64,000 bases of DNA, taken from NCBI GenBank assembly GCA_963989385.1, contig OZ022499.1:50023757-50087756 (forward strand), in the 5' to 3' direction. The DNA comes from Ctena decussata. Taxonomy: Eukaryota > Mollusca > Bivalvia > Lucinida > Lucinidae. A program made the position numbers and the translations under genes. The notes under the pieces are model-generated. The model saw only the letters and a program-made list of their open reading frames with translations, ran no database searches and was not told where the DNA came from. Numbering within the stretch: position 1 is the stretch's first letter; each line of letters opens with the position of its first letter. Shown here piece by piece: positions 46,055-58,998 of this stretch.

Positions 46055-48160
46055 ACAGTCTTGGAAGTACTCTAGTACTCCATGCTACTTACCAAGTTTC
46101 AAGGCCATAGGCATATTGGTTCTGGAGAAGAAAAATATTAAATGTTTATACCATAAATGGGTATGTCAGCCATGTTGGTCATGTGACCTGGACCATTTGA
46201 ACACAATTTTGTTCCCTCTACCCCTGGAGGCTCTTTATGAAACGTGAGAACAATTGGCCCTTTGGCTTTTGAGGAAATGTTTGAAAATGTCAAAATATGA
46301 GAGATCTGGGTCAAAGGTCAAAGAAAGACCTTGAGCTCTTGTACTCATAATTCTTCATGACCTCATTAAGATGACTGTATATACCAATTTTTAGGCCAAA
46401 ATCTTCAAAAATTCCCATGAAAGCTTATGTTGTAGCATTTTGCCATATTTGACCTTGCCATAAAAAGGTCAAGGTCAAGCAAAGGTCATAATTTGAACAA
46501 TCTTGATAAAACTGGAGTACCCAATGCTACATACCAAGTTTCAAGGCCATCGGTCAACTGGTTCTGGAGAAGAAGATGTTTAAAGGTTTTTATCATATAT
46601 GGTCATGGCGGCCATGTTGGTCATGTGACCCAGACCATTTGAAGAATTTCTTTTCCTCAACTCCTGAAGACTCTATATATTTGGTTACAATTGTCTTTTA
46701 AAAAGAAGTTTGAAATTGTCAAACTATGAGAATTCAGGGTCAAAGGTCAAAAAATGACCTTGACCTCTTGTACTTATGAATCTTGATGTACTCATTAAGA
46801 TGACTGCATTTTCCAATTTTTAGGCCTAAATCTTCAAAACTTTCCATGAAATCTTATGTTCTAGCATTTTCCCTTATTTGACCTTCCCGTAAAATGGTCA
46901 AGGTCAACCCAAGGTTATCATTTTGAACACTCTTGATAGAACTGGAATACCCAATGCTTCATACCAAGTTTCAAAGCCATCGGTCAACTAGTTCTGGAGA
47001 AGAAGATGTTTAAAAGTTTTTATCATATATGGGCGTGGCAGCCATGTTGGTCATGTGACCTGAACCTTTTGAACAAAATTTCATTCCCTCAACCCCTGGA
47101 GGCTCTATATGAAATTTGGTTACAATTGGCCAAGTGGCTTTGGAGAAGATTGTTTGAAAATGTCAAAATATGAGAGTTCTGGGTCAAAGGTCAAAGAATG
47201 ACCTTGACCTCTTACACTCATAAATCTTCATGTACTCAACTGCATTTACCAATTTTAGGCCTTACTCTTCAAAACTTTCCATGAAATCATATGTTCTAGC
47301 ATTTTCCCATATTTGACCTTGCAGTAAAATGGTCAAGGTCAACCCAAGGTCATAATTTGAACAATCTTGGTAGTACTCGAGTACCCAATGCTACATACCA
47401 AGTTTCAAGGCCATCGTTCAATTGGTTTTGGAGAAGAAGATTTTTAAAGGTTTTTACGATATATGGGCGTGGCCGCCATGTTGGTCATGTGACCTGGACA
47501 GTATGAATAAATTTTTGTTCCCTCAACCCCTGGAGGCTCTATATGAAATTTGGTTTCAATTGGCTCAGTGGCTGTTGAGGAGATTGTTCAAAATTGTCAA
47601 AATATGAGAGTTCTGGGTCAAAGGTCAAAGAATGACCTTGACCTCTTAAAGTCATAAATCTTCACGTAGTCATTAAGATGACTGTAGATACTGGTTTTTA
47701 GCCCAAAATCTGCAACAGTTTCCAAGATATCTTATGTTCTAGCATTTTGCCATATAAAAGCACAAGGAAGCAAATTTGACCTTGCCGTAAAAAAGGTCAA
47801 GGTCAACCCAAGGTCATAATTTGAACAATCTTGGTAGTACTCGCGTAACTGATGCTACATACCAAGTTTCAAGGCCATCGGCCTAGTGGTTCTGGAGAAG
47901 AAGATTTTTAAAGGTTTTTACCATATATGGGCGTGGCGGCCATGTTGGTCATGTGACCAGGACCGTTTGAACAACTTTTCGTTCCTAAGGTCCCAGGAGG
48001 CTCTATATGAAATTTGGTTACAATTGGCCCAGCGGTTTCAGAGGAGAAGTCGTTTGAAATTGTGGACGGACGGACGACAGACGACGGACGGACGACGGAC
48101 GACGGAGCCTTACCATCCTATAAGCTCCCCCGGAGCCGCTGGCTCAGGTGAGCTAAAAAA
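45769..48160 (+). mobile_element. Pearl-like VNTR element, family A
   Basis: 5' hairpin agggccatgaggccct then gctcacctga; about five ~440-bp core units (catatatgggcgtggc, ggccatgttggtcatgtgac, tcaaagaatgaccttgacc); cggacggacgac tract at about 48,063-48,103; 3' hairpin gctcccccggagc and ggctcaggtgagctaaaaaa. Its first ~285 bp also form the right end of the 3,707-bp tandem units, so truncated 5' ends sit at 34648, 38355 and 42062. Confidence 0.82.
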
Positions 48161-48972
48161 TGTGAGAGCATTCAACATGTATGAAAATAGAACGTCTCAT
48201 TAAGCAACGACACAGTTTGCTTTGAACAACTGGGCCCTGAATTTCAATTTCCTATATTTTAGTTGTCAGAGCCTGCTAAATACAAATACGAGACACAAGA
48301 TCCTCTAAAAAGTTGTCAATATTTGCAGACAGCCACACTCACTGTGGAGACAATTACAGGAATCCACTTCTGAACGGAGCATTTGAAAAATAACTATCAC
48401 AACTGCTGACATTTTGTACCATATTTACCCTATATATAGGGACAGGACTGCATAAGCAAACAGTGTAGATCCGTATCAGAGAGCAGTCTGATTAGGATCT
48501 AAATCGTCTTATATTCCACTAGCCATTTTTCAAAATGTTATGTGTTGAAAAATTGCTAGTGGAAAAACACACAGTTATAATAAATAGTAGTAACAGCAAT
48601 TTGTTCCAACTTTAGGGCAAGCATGATAATTTTAAGGTGACTCAATATTTCAAGAACTAATGGTAATTCTTTGAGATCATATTGATTATTTTAATTGTAT
48701 CCTAGTTTCCAAACCCTAACAGTTTTAAAGAAACCATAGACAACCTAATCATTCTGTCATTGTCAGAACCACTAAAAGCAACCTGACAGCTCCAGAAATG
48801 GAAAATTCTAGTTTCTGCTGATGTCACTTCTCTTACTGTACTTAGGGACATCATAAGTTATGGCAGGTATCCTACACCAGAACAATAACTGTATTCTAAA
48901 ATTAATACGAACAAGGACAGTTTAAATGGCAAACAAAGCAGTCATTAGTACTTGCCCACTTCTAACTGTATG
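48161..48972. other. Unassigned intergenic sequence
   Basis: AT-rich. Contains an isolated gcaaacagtgtagatccg (48457) resembling the F2 hairpin and the inverted pair ccactagccattttt / aattgctagtgg near 48,520. No gene. Confidence 0.45.
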
Positions 48973-49133
48973 CTAACCCTTAAAGTGCTAAAAAAGCAGA
49001 CGACGAAATTTCTGTCTGCAGAATTTCAAACAATGTTTCAGCCAAGCTATATTAAATTGAGACATCACAGACTAGTAGAGAGCAAACAAGAGGGTGCCTC
49101 ACCTGAATCTATGCCATTTGCATGTTTCAACTA
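48973..49133 (-). mobile_element. MITE family F2, diverged copy
   Basis: Starts taacccttaaagtgctaaaa aagcagacgac, then tctgcagaatttcaaacaat. The hairpin centre is degraded (gagggtgcctcacctgaatc). Right end not clear. Confidence 0.55.
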
Positions 49134-49150
49134 TTTTCGTGGGTTAAGTC

Positions 49151-49201
49151 TTTCATATAAAGCTAGAAAATGATATAATCATTTTCTAGCTTTATATGAA
49201 A
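49151..49201. repeat. Perfect 24-bp hairpin (3-nt loop)
   Basis: tttcatataaagctagaaaa tgat, loop ata, then its exact reverse complement. No flanking element recognised. Confidence 0.92.
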
Positions 49202-49439
49202 TACTGTATTTAAATAGGACTACGAATGTAATAAGCTTCTCATGATTTGCATGCACAAAGTAAACAAACAGGAGGTCTTTATACAGGTAGGATAACTTTC
49301 AATCCAAATTATCCTAATTTCCCTCAATATGTGGACATGTAACTCTGATTTTCCTAGAATATTTAGCCAGCTGAATTTAACGATTTAAACAATCAGCAAT
49401 GTGTCCGAAAATTGATGGTGGGATTGCAAACAGTGCAAG

Positions 49440-49700
49440 CCCTGATTAAACAGCTCATTTCTGAAGTTGGTTGGTTGGTTGATTTAATGCTTAACGTCCA
49501 CGGTAAACAACTAAGGTCATGTCGGGACGGTCAATTAACCTAACCATACTATTCCTGGGCAGGCTTAGACCTCCTAAGCGGTTAACCAGTACTAAGTGCA
49601 CATACTTTCGCCAGTAACTGACAACTGCCCTTCTTGAATCAGCGGAAGGAGAAACAAAAGTATGTGGCCAGAGAAGAGTGTGATCTGGATATATATTGTT
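49440..49700. repeat. Possible SINE-like fragment
   Basis: Contains ttggttggttgatttaatgc, ttaacgtccacggtaaac and agtaactgacaactgccctt followed by cttgaatcag. I associate this phrase set with a dispersed molluscan repeat, but I cannot define its ends or Pol III boxes. Confidence 0.3.
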
Positions 49701-49733
49701 TGCTCAGACAGGTCTGTCCCACTATTAACCCTT

Positions 49734-49937
49734 AATGCGCCAAAAAGCAGATGACAAAATTTACGTCTGCAGAATTTCAAAAACTGTCTTGTCTAAGAGA
49801 TATTGTATTCAGAATTCGAACACTAGAGGGCAAACAGAGTAGATTCAGATGAGGTGGGTCATTATGAGCCACCTCATCTGGATCTACACTATATGCCAAT
49901 TCAACAATTCTAATTTTGGCGCTTTAAAGACAGGACT
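49734..49937 (-). mobile_element. MITE family F2, nearly complete copy
   Basis: Starts ttaacccttaatgcgccaaa aagcagatgac and ends attttggcgctttaaag. The hairpin gattcagatgaggtgggtca / gagccacctcatctggatc is intact. Reverse orientation to the copy at 51018. Confidence 0.78.
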
Positions 49938-50227
49938 TCTCTGCCGGGGGGTCTGGTTCCCATCTCACAGTAGATTTACCTGTACAGGTAAAGGTGTGAA
50001 AATTTATTCAACCAATCATTGGGCCAGAATTACAAGTTATGACCATTTATTGGCTGACTGGAGGTGTTGACACTATGTGATCAAGAGATAGAATGACACT
50101 GTTGATCTTAATCCTCCTTATATAGTGCCACCCCTGTCTTTAAGGGTTAATTTTTTTTTTTATGTTTTACAGTAGATCAGTATGACATGGATCATTTATG
50201 GATAATTCTGCATATTTTTCCATAAAA
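49938..50227. other. Unassigned intergenic sequence
   Basis: No feature recognised apart from a poly-T run near 50,150. Confidence 0.4.
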
Positions 50228-50292
50228 TATATTGTGACCCCTCTTTAGAACCATCTAGGCGAGACTGTTCTAATAAGGGGTTACAATTTATG
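50228..50292. mobile_element. Short hairpin MITE (GTGACCCCTC family)
   Basis: tattgtgacccctctttaga accatctagg is mirrored by ttctaataaggggttacaat. Same family as the hairpin at about 31384-31438 and the fragment at 6280. Confidence 0.6.
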
Positions 50293-51017
50293 TTTTTGTT
50301 AAGAAATAAGAAAAATTATATCAGAATTATCCTCAAAACCCCACCTTATCTGGAACTCTGGTAGATTACAAACAAAACATCTAAGAAATCAAATACATAC
50401 TCATATCTGGAACACTTTCATTTTATAGCATAAGCAACTAATTTTAAATGCTCGCAATAAATTAAAACATATATGACTGACAAATATAGTAACTAAAACA
50501 TTTATGACTAACAAATACATTAACTTAAACCAAAATTCTACAAAAAAGCTAGCATGATTAAAACCAAACAAAAATATAATATAAGAAAAAAATAGTATAT
50601 CATCACTTTCTAACTCTAATTTTTCTGTCCACATCACAAAACTAAACTAGAAACACAAAATATACTGAATTTCCAAAAAGGATGCATTTTCCTCAATGAA
50701 TTGACTTCATTATTTTTATTGCATTCTAAATAGGAAGTGTAAAATTTTGTCAAGCCCTGTTTAGTTGACCATACTGCAAAGAAACCCATGCCGAGAACTT
50801 ATTCAGATCAGCAGATGATTGGTGATGGAAATATGCATCCTTAGTAATGGCATTCAGTATAATTATGAGCCAAGTCGTAACAAAGCCTATCTTAATCTAT
50901 AACCTGCTGAATTTTCATAATCCAACATTTGTCCTAGACCACACATTATGAGACCTAAGAAAACCAAGTGCTGTTGTAGGGCAGCATAGCTTGCATCAAA
51001 GTGTTGGCTAACATACT
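50293..51017. other. Unassigned intergenic sequence
   Basis: AT-rich with local repeats around 50,460-50,530 (atatgactgacaaatata / tatgactaacaaataca). No gene. Confidence 0.45.
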
Positions 51018-51229
51018 TTAACCCTTAAAGCGCCAAAAATTAAAATTGTTGAATTAGCAAACAGTGTAGATCCAGATGAGGTGGCTCATAATGAGCCACC
51101 TCATCTGAATCTACACTGTTTGCCCTCTAGAGTTTCGAATTCTCAATATGATATCGCTTGGACAAGACATATTTTGAAATTCTGCAGACGTAAATTTTGT
51201 CTTCTGCTTTTTGGCGCATTAAGAGTTAA
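51018..51229 (+). mobile_element. MITE family F2, complete copy
   Basis: Starts ttaacccttaaagcgccaaa aat and ends tttttggcgcattaagagtt aa, so the TIR is TTAACYCTTAAWGCGCC. Terminal TTAA on both sides could be piggyBac-type target sites or part of the TIR. Central hairpin agatgaggtggctcataatg / agccacctcatct. Confidence 0.85.
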
Positions 51230-51497
51230 CCAAAAAATCCCAGTGTGACCATAGACATGAACACTGATGCTGGGTTGACAAATTGAGTGCTTTCAGAACA
51301 AGGGAGATCACTCTTATCAGAAGTAGTTGCCTCCCTTCTCAAAGGGCTACTCTTAAAAGTTTTCTCCCTTGAAATGGCAGCTATCCATACACTCTACACT
51401 ACATGTGTGAAGCACCAATTGTACAGACTGGTTTTCAACTCCTCCTACATAAGAACACAGGTTGGTCTGGCATGCCCAGTCTGCATATACATTGTGT

Positions 51498-51873
51498 GTT
51501 GGCAATCGGAACACCGCTCGGTCAATTCCTTGAATCAGACCTGCAACATTTTGTACTGCGGAACAAGTATATGCCGAAGACTTAGCTCTCTATATCTACC
51601 AATGCTTTTTAATTCTCCACCTGTGACCTTTTCAGCTCATGCATGGACATTCATTTGTTGCTTTGCCGCTGGCAAAACAAAATAGTTAATTATTAATGCC
51701 GAGACAGAAAATACATTTGTTTCTTTTCATTTTATTATTTACTCAATGTGACGGTCGCCGCAATCTTTGTTTATGTTAGTCCTTACAACAGTCATGTGAT
51801 TCAAGTAGTTCCAAGTCATACATCCGAGTTTGATTCACAAATCGTCTGAGCGGTGTTCCGATTGTGTGTGTTG
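51498..51873. repeat. Inverted repeat pair around ~330 bp
   Basis: tgttggcaatcggaacaccg ctc (51498) and gagcggtgttccgattgtgt gtgttgg (51848) are near-exact complements. A second weaker pair, ttccttgaatcag / tgattcaagtagttcc, lies inside. Possibly a foldback element. The overlapping 132-codon ORF 51287-51685 has no known domain. Confidence 0.55.
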
Positions 51874-51906
51874 GTACACCTGCATGTTTTTCTGCCATTT
51901 GAGCAG

Positions 51907-52129
51907 TGACATGAGAAAACCAACAATGTGATTGTGCACCCAACGCAGACTCAGATCAACCTTGGCATCCGCCCAGTCTGATCAGACCCTTTGCTAAGCA
52001 CTTAAAGGGTAGCTGAGAGTTTAAGCTACCTCCATGTGGACAGCGAAGACTGATCAGACTGGGCACATGCCCAGGCTGATCTGAATCTGCGCTAGGCGCA
52101 TAACCACTTTGTTGGTTTTCTCGTGTCAC
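51907..52129. mobile_element. Palindromic MITE family F3
   Basis: Left gacatgagaaaaccaacaat gtg; right ccactttgttggttttctcg tgtcac. Internal gcccagtctgatcagaccc mirrors gatcagactgggcacatgcc. Confidence 0.8.
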
Positions 52130-52134
52130 AGTTC

Positions 52135-52310
52135 ATTTTTACAACTTTCATAACTTCCTGTTTGCTTCCCTAGATGGCATACTACTCTTAAACGAAGTGC
52201 TCCTGCTGGAGCAAATTCTTTCCTTTAAGAGTTGACTTCCATTTAAAAGGGAGGCAAGAATGAAAGTGGCTGAGTTACTTCCCCTGAAAGTGTATGCAGT
52301 TTCCTTAAGA
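52135..52310 (-). mobile_element. MITE family F1 copy
   Basis: Reads in reverse: cttcctgtttgcttccctag, then gctcctgctggagcaaattc tttcctttaagagttgac, then tacttcccctgaaagtgtat gc. Used here as the uninterrupted comparison for the split copy at 794/6184. Confidence 0.7.
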
Positions 52311-52901
52311 CAGATTTCGTCACAATGAGGCCCATACAAAAAAGTATGAACATCGTCTGAGTACACTCATGGCATTTTCATAGAAATCCCTGAATGAGGT
52401 ATGTCATGTGACAATGGTAGATCACATGACAATTTAATGTCACATGGCAGTCATGTGAACACAGTCTTGAATGTAAATGAGTATGACCTGCATACTCTTC
52501 TGACTTTCCACCCACAAACTCATGGCGGTGAGAATACTAGAACCTATTATAATGTGTTGGCTTTCTTTAGCAGTTCTTGAACAAATTGCTGAAAAAGAGA
52601 AGAATAAAAACATGTTACAACAACAACCAATGACAAAGGTCAGTTAAACTACTAATAAACTGTTGAGACTATCCCAATGAAATATTCATGCAAGTTTGGT
52701 GGGAATCCAGTCACTGGTTCAGGACAGAGCTGGATCTAAACCTAGGGTCAATATGAAGTGTGGACAGACTTAAGAACGTTCAAACAAACGTATACTTATA
52801 TGGCTCACATGCATAGTGTTGTATGCTAATAAGGCTAAATTTTCAGATTCAGCAATATATAACATAAATTTTACAAACCCATTCAAATGCATTGATTCAT
52901 A
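52311..52901. other. Unassigned intergenic sequence
   Basis: Repeated catgtgaca/tgtcacatg motifs near 52,405-52,460. A possible minus-strand terminal exon at about 52,549-52,590 is discussed under rejected items. Confidence 0.4.
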
Positions 52902-53292
52902 CCCTGTTTAGACTAGAATTTTAATCCAAATCGAATCCGAATTCGCTTCGAATTAACTGTTTACACTAGCAAATCTAATTCAAATTAAAAACTATTCGGA
53001 GTAAACTAATCCTTCAGAGTACCTTGGATCGAATCCGAATTAACTTTTACTTCGGATTAAAAGTCGTGTCTAAACAGCAAACCGAAGCGAATCTGCATTA
53101 AAATTTATTTTTGCACTGACCTCGGGCATTTTAGGTCATGTTAATATTTGAGCATGCTGCATTTACTTTACTGCGAAGTAACTTGCACCGAATCAAAAAC
53201 GGTATAGTCTAAACAGACAAGTGGGTTTGCTTCGGATTACCTTATTGCGGAGCAATCTGTTCCAAATCGAAACAGGTATCGTCTAAACAGAG
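52902..53292. mobile_element. 391-bp TIR element with TA target duplication
   Basis: Left TA-ccctgtttagac, right gtctaaacagag-TA. Subterminal aatccgaattcgcttcgaat and gcttcggattacc/ggtaatccgaagc-type repeats occur throughout, as do further internal gtctaaaca copies. TA duplication suggests a Tc1/mariner-like or similar superfamily; class inferred. Confidence 0.65.
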
Positions 53293-53403
53293 TATTAGTC
53301 TGTAAAAATAGCTACCAATTTACCCATTTATTTGAACAGACAGAATGAAAAACTGGATTCTAATATCTCACCTTTCCAAAGCAGATGCAACATTATTGAG
53401 TCG

Positions 53404-53613
53404 CAACACGACAAAACCAACAAAGTGGCATGTGTGCCCATTGAAGACTTAGATTAGCCTGGGCATCCACCCAGTCTGATCAGAGTCTTTGATTTGCTTT
53501 GCTAGACTCTTAGCTACTCTTAACTTACAAGGCCAAGACTCTGATCAGACCAGGCTGATCTGAGTCTTCGCTGGGTTCCCATGCCACTTTGTTGTTTTTT
53601 TCATGTCGCGGCT
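53404..53613. mobile_element. Palindromic MITE family F3
   Basis: Left cacgacaaaaccaacaaagt ggc; right ccactttgttgtttttttca tgtcgcggc. Internal tagcctgggcatccacccag mirrors gaccaggctgatctgag. Confidence 0.8.
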
Positions 53614-54137
53614 AAAATTTGCACAGCATTAGTTCACAGCAGTCTCATTAAAATACCGGGACATAGTTTTTCAATCAGTGAAAGGATATGATCAAAGTTT
53701 TGGCTGAAATTCCAGCTATCCAATTAACTGTATATTTTGATATTGGACCAAACTGATCAATTTGTGGCTAGACTCAGCAAATTTTCATACATACAAGTGA
53801 AAAAGCAAAATTTCAGGGCCATCAAAACTAATGACAATGTTAGCCAACTACTTGTTTTGTTTTAAGTAAATTGTATAGCAAAGGCAATGCCACTTTTAGA
53901 CTGGACCCAGATCTTTAATAGTTTTGATATCCTTGGGCTATGAATATGGCTGATACATTTATTGGTGTTAAGAAAAAGCACCCTGTCCCCATGAATTTGG
54001 AAATATTGGCAATGCTTTATATTTCTATTTGGTCAAGTTGTGTTGACCAAGGACCAACTCTATAGATTCATTCTCTAGCTCTATAGGTCTGAGCCTGGCT
54101 AAGGCCCTGAGTTGTATGATTTTATCATCATGTTAAA
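53614..54137. other. Unassigned intergenic sequence
   Basis: No gene or repeat recognised. Confidence 0.45.
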
Positions 54138-54235
54138 GCGTGAGTACATCTCCATGTTTTTCTGCCATTTTTACAAAGGGCGAGAAATTCTATGACAAAG
54201 TTACTTCCCCTGAAAGTATACCCAATCACCTTAAC
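54138..54235 (-). mobile_element. MITE family F1, internally deleted copy
   Basis: tctccatgtttttctgccat ttttacaaaggg is followed directly by tacttcccctgaaagtatac ccaatcacctt, so both ends are present and the central palindrome is missing. Confidence 0.6.
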
Positions 54236-54642
54236 TGTTTGTCTACAATGCTCCATCAATCCAATCATCTACCCATCTATTTTAGGTTTTGCATATTTGT
54301 GTTTCCCATCTTAAATTTCTAAATGGCCAAGATGGTCTACTATAACAGCTTGCTTCATCACAATTATGATTAAAGCAATTACTTCAAGATATATATGTCA
54401 CTTATTTCATTTTCATGGGGATTTTCAGAAAAATAGTCAAACTGCACAGATCGAACCCCCTCTGCTAATCAGAACCCTATCCAAACTTCCTTGATCAGCC
54501 CCTGACACAGGCTGCATATTTCAGTTTTCTCATCAATAAATAATTGATGAAGTTAATGAGTCTGTTAATTAAATCACTCTAAATTCAAAATTCACCAATT
54601 TATGTTGTCATGCTTTCATTTTCTTTACTTTCTATATTATAA

Positions 54643-57600
54643 ACATGCTGGTAACGGACAACACATGTATACTGGTAACAGACCAAATATACTGGTGACA
54701 AACCATGTATAATGGTTTCAAATGACAGATCATACATACTGATGACAGACCATACATACTGGTGACAGACCATATATACTGGTGACAACCAATATTTACT
54801 GGTGACAAATGAAAGATCATACACAATCGTGACAGACCATATACTGGTGATCATACATACTGGTGACGGACTATATATATACTGGTGCCAAAAATGTACT
54901 GTAACAGATGAAAGATCATACAAACTGGTGACAGACCATTATACTGTTGACAAACCATATACAGTGGTGGCAGATGATAAATTATACATGCAAGTGAAAG
55001 ACCATACACACAGGTAATAGACAATCTATACTGATTACAGATGATAGATCATAAATATTGGAAACAGACCAGACATACTGATTATATACCATATATACTT
55101 GTGACAGATGATAGATAGTACATACTAGCAACAGACCATACATACTGGTAACAGAACATATATACTGGTGATATATGAAAGATCATTCATACTGGTCACA
55201 GACTATACATACTGGTGACAGACTATACATACATACTGATGACATACCATATATACACACTGGTGACTGACCATACAATCATACTGGCAGATGAAAGATC
55301 AAACATACTGGTGACAGGCCACAAACATATTGGTGACAGACCATATTCACTAGTGACAGACCATATACACTGGTGAAAAATGATAGATCATAGAACCTGG
55401 AGAACATACATACATACTGGTGACAGACAATATATACATTCTTGTGATAGAACATACATACTGGTAGAACATGATAGATTTTATATACAGGTGACAGACC
55501 ATATAAATTAGTTATAGATGATAGATCAAACATACTTTTGGCAGAACATATATACTGGTAATAGACCATGTATACTGGTTACAGATGATAGATCATAAAT
55601 ACTGGTGACAGACCGTACATACTGCAGACAGACAATTCATACTGGTGACAGGCTTTATATACCGTACAGATGACAGATCATACATACTGGTGACAGACAA
55701 ATCATATATAGTGGTGATTTACCATATATTTTGGTGGCAAATCATATATACTGGTGACAGATGATATATCAAACTTACTGGTGACAGACGATACATACAC
55801 ATAGCAGACCATCTATACTGGCAACAGATAATAGATCATTCATACTGGTGACAGGCAAAACATACATAGTAGTGATAGACCTTATATATTAGTGACAAAC
55901 TTTAATATTGGTGATTGATGATGTATCATACATACTGGTGACAGACCATACATACTCATAACAGACCATATATACTGGTAACAGATGATATACCATACAT
56001 ACTGGTGACAGACCATACACACTCATAACAGACCATATATACTGGTGACAAACCATATATATCAGTGACAGATGATAGGTCATACATACTGGTAACAGAC
56101 AATACATACATAGTGGTGATAGACCATATATATTGGTGACAAACCATCTTTACTGGTGACAGACAATATATCATACATGCTGGTGACAGACTATACATAT
56201 TTATAGCAGACCATATTTACTGGTGACAGACCATTTATACTTGTGGCAGACAATAGATAATACATACCGGTGATAGACAATACATACATAGTGGTGATTG
56301 ACCATATACACTAATGACAGATGACAGATCTTACATACTGGTGACAGACCATACATACTGGTACAAGACTTTACACAGTAGTAACAGATCATACATACTA
56401 GTGACAGACCATTCATACTTTGATGACATATCTTACTGATAACAGCCCATATACTCTGAGAATAGAGCAAACATAATGATTTAAGAATAAAAGAACAAAC
56501 AAATTAGTGTCAGAACATGCATACAACTGCAAACCATAACTACTGTGGACATGCCATACATGGTTACAGTCCATACATATGGGTGATAGATCTTTACATT
56601 GGTGACAAATTATACCTACTGGCGACAGACCATATATTCTGGTACAGTGGATATATCTTATATACTGGTACCAGACTGTATTTACTGGTGACAGAACATA
56701 CATACATGCTTTCATACATGTTGCTGACAGACCATACAGACATGTGATTGATCATAGACAGTGGTAAACAACTACACATATTGTCATCATAGTATACATA
56801 CCAATAACAGACTATACATACTGGTTACACACCATAAATACAGGTGATAAACCAAAGATACAGATGATAGATCATACAAAGTGGTGACGGACCATACATT
56901 CTAGCAAAAGCAATGCATACAGGACTGGTGATAGAGCATATTGGTACATACTGGTGACTGAACAAAGATGCTAGTGAATTAGCATTTTTATGGTGACAGA
57001 CCATGTATACTGGTGACAGAATTCACCTTTTGGTGACAGACCATACACACTAGTGACAGACCATACATAATGCAGACTGACAGTACAAACTGTTGACAGG
57101 ACACAGATTCTGGTGTTTGAGCATACATACTGGTGACAGACTGGACATGCTAGTGATAGAATATATGATCTAGTACATACTGGTAACAGAATATAGACAC
57201 TAGTTATTTTGGCATACCTACTGGCAACAGAACATAACTATTGGTGACAGCAGATCCTCTGGAAGCAAGGAACACACCAAAGAATTGAAAATAGCAGACA
57301 TGGTTTAAAAATGTGCAGTATTGCAATATTGCAACACTGCCCATGCCCCCTAGCAACAGAGCGTTAACTCCATTTTCAAACTGACTCAGAATGAGCCTAA
57401 TGATAGAGGACTAGATATATCTGTACTATGATGATGTATGGGGAGACTTTTTTATGGCTGCAGACCATAGTTGCTGGTGACAGAACTTTCTGGTGAAAGA
57501 CTAGACACCAGTGACTGAGCATAACTGCTGGTGACAGATTACACATTGATTACAGAACATATGTATTGGCTACATACCATACATACTGTTTATAGACCAT

Positions 57601-58500
57601 GCGTAATGATTACAGAGCATGCCTAGCTATTGATTACAGGCATGCTGCTGACAGACCATACATACTAGTGACAGAACATATATGCACTGGAGACTGACTG
57701 TACATACTGGTGACAGAACATAGATTCTGGTGATTATGGATATGTATTGGAGACAGACTGTTCTAGTGACAGAGCATATGTTCCAATAGATACTAATGAC
57801 AATACAAAGAAACTGTTGAATGAGCATACATATTGGTGACAGAACATACTGTTAATAACAGACCATACATACTGCTGACAGAACATACATTCTGGTGACA
57901 GACAATACATGTACATACTGTTGACAGATCATACAGACCATACATACTTGTGACTGTTACTGTGACAGACCGTACACCTGGTGACACCAGTATGTATGGG
58001 CTGGTACCAGTAATTGAATTGTCTGTCACCAGTTTATATGATCTATTATGATCTATTATCCGTATGTATGGACTGCCACCAGTATGTATGATCTATTATC
58101 TGTAAATATGGTGTTTCACCGGTGTGTACTCTTGTCAACTGAAGGGATGGTGTTCACCAGTATGTATGGACAGTCACCATATTGTACAGTTTGCCAACAG
58201 TATAGTCTGTTACCAGTATGTATGATCTATCATCAGTGTGTATTGTCTACCACATATGTTAGGTCTGTCACCAGTCTGTATGGTTGTCAACAGTATGTAT
58301 GGTTTATCACATGACTGTCAACAGTCTAAATGGTTTGTCACTTGTATGTAAGGTCTGTCACCATAATGCATGAGCTATCACCTGTAGATATGGTGTGTCA
58401 CCAGTATGTCTGGTGTACCACCAGTATGTATGGTCTGTCACCTATACCAATTATATCAGCTGTGTTTATAGTCTGTCACCAGTATGTATGATCTGTTCAT
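54643..58500. repeat. GGTGACAG minisatellite, duplicate copy
   Basis: Position-for-position copy of the 25218-29075 array at offset 29,425, including the strand switch (near 57,985). One substitution was noted at 54980. Confidence 0.9.
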
Positions 58501-58998
58501 CATAGTTTTCACAGAATGCGTCAGTGAAGGAGAGAGGGCTGTTCGTTGCCTGCCAAGAACTGTCCATCACTTCTTTCTTTCAAACTTTTGGGGTTTAGCT
58601 AAGTACTCTGAAGAAGTTAAATACAGAAATGTGCGTTTGTTGCATCAAGTTCGGTATTAATTATATTTCAATGATTTTTATCTGTCTGGAGAGGGCTGTT
58701 CTTTGTGATAATGGCTTCATATAAATGTCTGTCTTTTATTATGTGAGGTGCTTTTTCATAATTATTATTATTTCTCTTTCAGGTCAGAATTTACAGTGGG
58801 GACCCCGATCAGCTCAATTTTACTATTTGCAAACATTCGCACTGTCTGCTACTTGCATAAAACGAATGGATCATGAGAAATCTCAGCCACAAAACAAAAG
58901 CTCTGGCTAGACTGCTCTGATTCACAGACTGGTTGGAGTCTTTGCTGTTGGCAGGTAAGAAAGCCACCTTTTTGCATGTAGCAGCTCAAATATCAAAT

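Larger units (their letters stand above)
24965..54389 (+). repeat. 29,425-bp tandem duplication, unit 1
   Basis: Sequence from 24965 (tatatatgtcacttatttca) reappears at 54390 with constant offset 29,425 and continues to the window end. Everything compared is identical except rare substitutions, for example G at 25555 versus A at 54980. Flanks differ immediately left of both start points (gcatc versus caaga). Unit 1 contains the GGTGACAG minisatellite, the four-unit 3,707-bp array, a pearl-like element and a MITE-rich tail. Confidence 0.9.

Noticed and set aside
51287..51685. 132-codon ORF
   Set aside because: No domain recognised. It overlaps an F1-like fragment at its start and an inverted repeat pair in its middle.
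52549..52590. Possible minus-strand terminal exon (acceptor tcttctctttttcag, then QFVQELLKKANTL and a stop)
   Set aside because: Good acceptor but only 13 codons, and no recognisable protein. The nearest candidate upstream exon (about 53375-53400, donor gtgaga) does not join in a compatible frame and runs into an F3 MITE.
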